Below, piece by piece: positions 60,920 to 64,000 of a stretch of 64,000 nt of DNA. The notes under the pieces are model-generated. The model saw nothing but the letters and a program-made list of their open reading frames with translations, did not search any database and was not told the origin of the DNA. Origin of the DNA: Micromonospora aurantiaca ATCC 27029 (GTDB taxonomy: Bacteria > Actinomycetota > Actinomycetes > Mycobacteriales > Micromonosporaceae); contig NC_014391.1 of assembly GCF_000145235.1 (NCBI RefSeq), positions 2,798,001-2,862,000 on the forward strand, in the 5' to 3' direction. The position numbers and the translations under genes are program-made. Each line of letters opens with the position of its first letter. Position 1 is the first letter of the stretch.

Positions 60920-61351
60920 TTTCGTGATCACCCTTTCATCTCTGGTGATTGCGGTGCCTGTGTTATGCGTGCGGCGGATCCCGATGCGGAGCAGTCATCG
61001 GGGGTTCCGCCTCGGATGGCGAATACGGGCACCGGCTGCAGACCGAGTGCGAACCATTCGCGACCTCATTGCCGGTTCAGGATTCGGGCCGCAGGCGAAG
61101 AACCATGAAGCCGCCCGGTGGCGGCCGGCTCCGCTGGCCGCTGCTCCACATGCCATGGCCCCGCCTGCGGTGGTGCCCCTCCAGGGTTGGCAGCGCGGCA
61201 GCGCGGCGTCAACCGTCCGGCGCAGCGCAGCAAGAACGCGTAACTGCGAATGCCGGAGAACTGCGAAGTCTTGCTCTCCTGCATTCGAGAAACCCGGTCG
61301 GGGGTCGTTGCGAACTATTGTTCCCCCCGTCGTCGAGGTCGGGAGAAAGCG
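60920..61351. other. Divergent intergenic region, HEAT-repeat gene and UbiB-like gene
   Basis: 432 bases with lower GC in parts (60920-60980 and 61290-61325), likely holding both promoters. None of the repeated GCAAG-N4-RAGARG boxes was found here on either strand. No coding sequence is convincing. Confidence 0.4.
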
Positions 61352-62665
61352 GTGCGGGAATCAATGTTCGTACGATTGTCACTCGTGGTCCGGGCGGGAA
61401 TGGTCGCCGTCCTGCTGGCCGGCTGGACCGGCCGGCTCGGCGCCCGTTTGCTGGTCGACGCGTTGCGCCGGACCGGTCCGGGCGGCGCCGGCCGGGTCGC
61501 CCCGCGGGAGCGGGTGGCGGCCACGCTCACCGATGCCGTCGAAGGGCTCGGCCCGGCTTACGTCAAGCTGGGACAGGTGCTCAGCACCCGGTCCGACGTG
61601 CTGCCTCCCCGGCTCTGCCGGAGCCTGTCCCGGCTGCACGACCGGGTGTCACCGCCGTCCGACATCGCTGCGGTCGTCCGGACCGTGCCGCCGAGGTTGA
61701 CCGGCTCCGTCGTCGGGGCGGCGTCCGGGCTGACCCTCACGGCGGCGGGCAGCATCGCCTGCGTCTTCCGCGCACGGCTCAGGGACGGCCGCGAGGTGGC
61801 CGTCAAGGTGCGGCGGCCGGGAATCGACCGGACCATGAGGCTCGACCTGGCTCTGGTCGGCGCCGTCGCCCGCGCGGTGGGCCGGCTGCCGGCGCTGCGC
61901 CGGGTTCCGCTGGCGGAGATCGTCGACCAGGTCTCGGCGGCCGTGTACGAGCAACTCGACTTCGTCCGCGAGGCCCGGTCGCTGACCCGGTTGCGGGAGA
62001 ACCTGCACACCCTGCCCGATGTCCGGGTGCCGGCCGTCGTGCCCGAGCTGTCCAGCCGCACGGTTCTGGTGACGGAGTGGATGGACGGGCTGGTACGCGA
62101 CGCCCAGCCGACCGGCGCTCGCCGGACGGCGGTGCTCAACGGGCTGCGGGCCGCCTACCAGATGCTCTTCCGGGACGGCTTCGTCCACTGTGACCTGCAC
62201 CCGGGAAACCTCTACCTGATGGCGGACGGGACGGCGGTGATCGTCGACGCGGGCTTCGTCCGCTGTCTGACCGACTTCGCGCGCCGTACCTTCGCCGAGT
62301 TCTTCTACCACCTCGGCCGCAACGACGGGCGACGCTGCGCCGAGGTCCTGCTGTCGACGGCTCGGGCGCCCGGCGGCGGGTACGACCGGGACGGCTTCCG
62401 GGAGGACGTGGTGGCGCTGGTGGCCCGCAACAGCTCGGTCGCGGCCGCGGACTTCGACCTGGTGTCCTTCGCGGCCTCGCTCTTCGCCATCCAGCGCTCC
62501 CGCGGCCTGTACGCCGACCCGCAGTTCGTCTTCCCGATCCTCGCCCTGCTGGTGCTCGAGGGCTCGGTGCGCGAACTGGCGCCGGACATCGACTTCCAGG
62601 CCGAGGCGGTGCCCTACGTGCTCCGCGGACTCCAGGAGACGGCCTCCCTGACCACGCGCCCCTGA
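61352..62665 (+). CDS. UbiB/AarF (ABC1) family atypical kinase-like protein
   Basis: 437 aa from a GTG at 61352 (GGGAGAAAG upstream); ATG at 61364 is an alternative. Family motifs: LGPAYVKLGQVLSTRSDVLP (KxGQ), an Ala-rich loop AAGSIACVF, VAVKVRRPGI, HCDLHPGNLY (catalytic-type Asp) and VIVDAGFV where most members have DFG. A N-terminal membrane-prone segment precedes it, and the tail is hydrophobic. UbiB proteins assist isoprenoid-quinone metabolism and bind ATP. Here it is followed by a flavin oxidoreductase gene, suggesting a lipid- or quinone-linked step. Membership in the enediyne cluster is uncertain. Confidence 0.88.
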   Translation: MRESMFVRLSLVVRAGMVAVLLAGWTGRLGARLLVDALRRTGPGGAGRVAPRERVAATLTDAVEGLGPAYVKLGQVLSTRSDVLPPRLCRSLSRLHDRVSPPSDIAAVVRTVPPRLTGSVVGAASGLTLTAAGSIACVFRARLRDGREVAVKVRRPGIDRTMRLDLALVGAVARAVGRLPALRRVPLAEIVDQVSAAVYEQLDFVREARSLTRLRENLHTLPDVRVPAVVPELSSRTVLVTEWMDGLVRDAQPTGARRTAVLNGLRAAYQMLFRDGFVHCDLHPGNLYLMADGTAVIVDAGFVRCLTDFARRTFAEFFYHLGRNDGRRCAEVLLSTARAPGGGYDRDGFREDVVALVARNSSVAAADFDLVSFAASLFAIQRSRGLYADPQFVFPILALLVLEGSVRELAPDIDFQAEAVPYVLRGLQETASLTTRP

Positions 62666-62707
62666 CCCACGCGCCCCTGACCCACGCGCCCCTGATCCAC
62701 GCGCTCC
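62652..62707. repeat. 15-bp tandem repeat, about 3.7 copies, across a stop codon
   Basis: CCACGCGCCCCTGAC repeats at 62652, 62667 and 62682 (last base changed) with a partial fourth copy from 62697. The first unit contains the stop codon of the UbiB-like gene. Looks like recent slippage duplication. Confidence 0.8.
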
Positions 62708-62723
62708 GAGAGGAGACCGGAAC

Positions 62724-64000
62724 ATGGAAACCCACGAGCACGTCGACGCGGTGGTCGTCGGCTCCGGATTCGGCGGCTCGGTCGCCGCGTACCGGCTGGC
62801 GGAGGCGGGCCGCCGCACCGTGGTGCTGGAGCGCGGGCGGCCGTACCCGCCGGGCAGCTTCCCGCGTACGCCGCAGGAGATGGGCCGGGCGTTCTGGGAT
62901 CCGAGCGAAGGGCTGTACGGCCTGTTCGACGTGTGGACCTTCCGGGGACTGGAGTCGGTGGTGGCCAGCGGTCTCGGCGGCGGCTCCCTGATCTACGCGA
63001 ACGTCCTGCTGCGCAAGGACGAGCACTGGTTCGTCACCGAGGATCCGGTGCCCGGCGCCGGCCATGAGAACTGGCCGGTGACCCGGGCCGACCTGGACCC
63101 GCACTACGACCGGGTCGAGCGGATGCTGGGCGCCAGCCGGTTCCCGGCCGACCGTCCGCCGTACCGCTCGGTGCCCAAGGCGGCGGCGATGAGGACGGCA
63201 GCCGAACGGCTGGGACTGGCGTACCAGTACCCGCCGCTCGCGGTCAGCTTCGCTCCGGGGCCGGGCGCGGAGCCGGTCCCGGCCGCGCTGATCGCCGAGC
63301 CGGCGTACGGCAACCTGCACGCCGCGCCGCGCCGCACCTGCCGGTTGTGCGGAGAGTGCGACATCGGCTGCAACGACGGCGCCAAGAACACCCTCGACCA
63401 CACCTACCTGTCGGCGGCCCGGTGGCACGGCGCGGAGCTGCGGACCCGCGCCGAGGTCCGGTCGATCCGCCCCCGGCGCGGCGGCGGGTACGAGGTCCGG
63501 TATCTCGTACACGACCCGGTCGACGAGGACCGGCGGAGCGACGGCCGCGCCCGGCCGGGCAGGACGATCACCTGTGACCGTCTGGTGCTCGCCGCGGGCA
63601 CGTACGGCACCACGTACCTGCTGCTGCGGAACCGGCACCAGCTGCCCGCCGTCGGCCCGGCACTCGGCACCCGGTTCAGCGGCAACGGTGATCTGCTCGG
63701 GCTGATCCGGCCGCCACGTCGCGGCGACGCCACCCGCTTCTCGGCAAGCCGCGGGCCCGTCATCACCACGGCCATCCGGGTGGGGGACGCGCACGACGGG
63801 GACGGCTCTCCGGGCCGCGGCTTCTATCTTCAGGACGGCGGCTACCCCGGGTTCGTGGACTGGCTGGCGGAGTCGTCCCGGCTGTCCGGCGCCTCGGCCC
63901 GCCGGCTGCGGTTCGCTGTGGACTGGCTGTCGGCCCGGCTCACCGGCTCGCCCCGCAGCGGTCTGGGCGGGGGACTGGCCCGGCTGCTCGGCGACGGCCG
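62724..64000 (+). CDS. GMC-type FAD oxidoreductase, cholesterol-oxidase-like (partial)
   Basis: Open from the ATG at 62724 (GAGAGGAGA upstream) to the right edge without a stop, at least 425 codons. FAD-binding GSGFGGSVAAYRLAEAG, ASGLGGGSLIYANVLLR, ENWPVTRADLDPHYDRVE and the Cys-rich CRLCGECDIGCNDGAKN are typical of cholesterol-oxidase-like GMC enzymes in actinomycetes. The C-terminal active-site His/Asn would lie outside the window. It probably oxidises an alcohol group. Follows the UbiB-like gene after the tandem repeat. Confidence 0.9.
   Translation, partial: METHEHVDAVVVGSGFGGSVAAYRLAEAGRRTVVLERGRPYPPGSFPRTPQEMGRAFWDPSEGLYGLFDVWTFRGLESVVASGLGGGSLIYANVLLRKDEHWFVTEDPVPGAGHENWPVTRADLDPHYDRVERMLGASRFPADRPPYRSVPKAAAMRTAAERLGLAYQYPPLAVSFAPGPGAEPVPAALIAEPAYGNLHAAPRRTCRLCGECDIGCNDGAKNTLDHTYLSAARWHGAELRTRAEVRSIRPRRGGGYEVRYLVHDPVDEDRRSDGRARPGRTITCDRLVLAAGTYGTTYLLLRNRHQLPAVGPALGTRFSGNGDLLGLIRPPRRGDATRFSASRGPVITTAIRVGDAHDGDGSPGRGFYLQDGGYPGFVDWLAESSRLSGASARRLRFAVDWLSARLTGSPRSGLGGGLARLLGDG

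Noticed and set aside
1..64000. One single biosynthetic cluster spanning the window
   Set aside because: The modular PKS and its LAL/AGGGGT elements stop near 25 kb, an apparently unrelated surface-protein gene intervenes, and the right part has different promoter and operator motifs. Two neighbouring clusters fit better.
1..64000. CRISPR arrays, tRNA or rRNA genes, insertion sequences and phage attachment sites
   Set aside because: No spaced repeat array, transposase, integrase, cloverleaf with a CCA-type end or rRNA segment was recognised on either strand.

Overview
This very high-GC, densely packed window reads as chromosome of an actinomycete, most likely Micromonosporaceae (Micromonospora-like). 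The reasons are GC-rich third codon positions, GTG starts, ATGA/GTGA operon overlaps, large LuxR-family (LAL) regulators, modular polyketide synthases and a cold-shock protein with a long C-terminal tail. The assignment rests on style, not on a database match.

The left part (1 to about 25.5 kb) is the end of a modular type I polyketide cluster. It holds the 3' part of one PKS gene (AT-KR-ACP), a terminal PKS (docking-KS-AT-degenerate KR-ACP-TE), a DrrAB-like ABC exporter and two LAL regulators, the second broken by an apparent frameshift. Next come a degenerate malonyl-CoA ligase paralogue, a cold-shock protein, a phosphopantetheinyl transferase, an intact MatB-like ligase, a HAD phosphatase, a second ABC exporter, a small DUF5988-like protein and a VOC protein. 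Pairs of AGGGGT-type repeats precede several of these genes.

The right part (about 26.7 kb to at least 58.4 kb, possibly to the end) is an enediyne-type cluster. The diagnostic cassette is present: a DUF1702 protein (E3), an ASPIC/UnbV FG-GAP protein (E4), an RnfD-like membrane protein (E5), the iterative enediyne PKS (KS-AT-ACP-KR-DH-PPTase) and the hot-dog thioesterase (E10). Around it sits an unusual redox set: an algal-type vanadium haloperoxidase, an animal-type heme peroxidase, a copper amine oxidase split into separate N- and C-domain proteins (with a second N-domain paralogue), a nitroreductase, a P450, an SDR, and a SelA-like PLP enzyme. There are also two SnoaL-like proteins, two related methyltransferases, a beta-propeller protein and a HEAT/calcium-loop protein.

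Two regulatory layers can be read directly from the DNA. First, a motif GCAAG-N4-RAGARG followed 17-18 bases after its last hexamer by TACnAA-like -10 boxes precedes at least six transcription units (CopC-like pair, heme peroxidase, split copper oxidase, both SnoaL genes, beta-propeller). It probably marks promoters under one activator, perhaps the AraC-family protein at 58.5-59.4 kb. Second, palindromes of the form CTATGACT-N3-AGTCATAG lie before the P450-MFS-SDR operon, before a VOC gene and between a PadR gene and a tandem SRPBCC gene. This looks like a PadR-controlled self-resistance regulon combining efflux, a TnmS-like binding protein and a CalC-like protein. The window ends inside a GMC-type flavin oxidoreductase.
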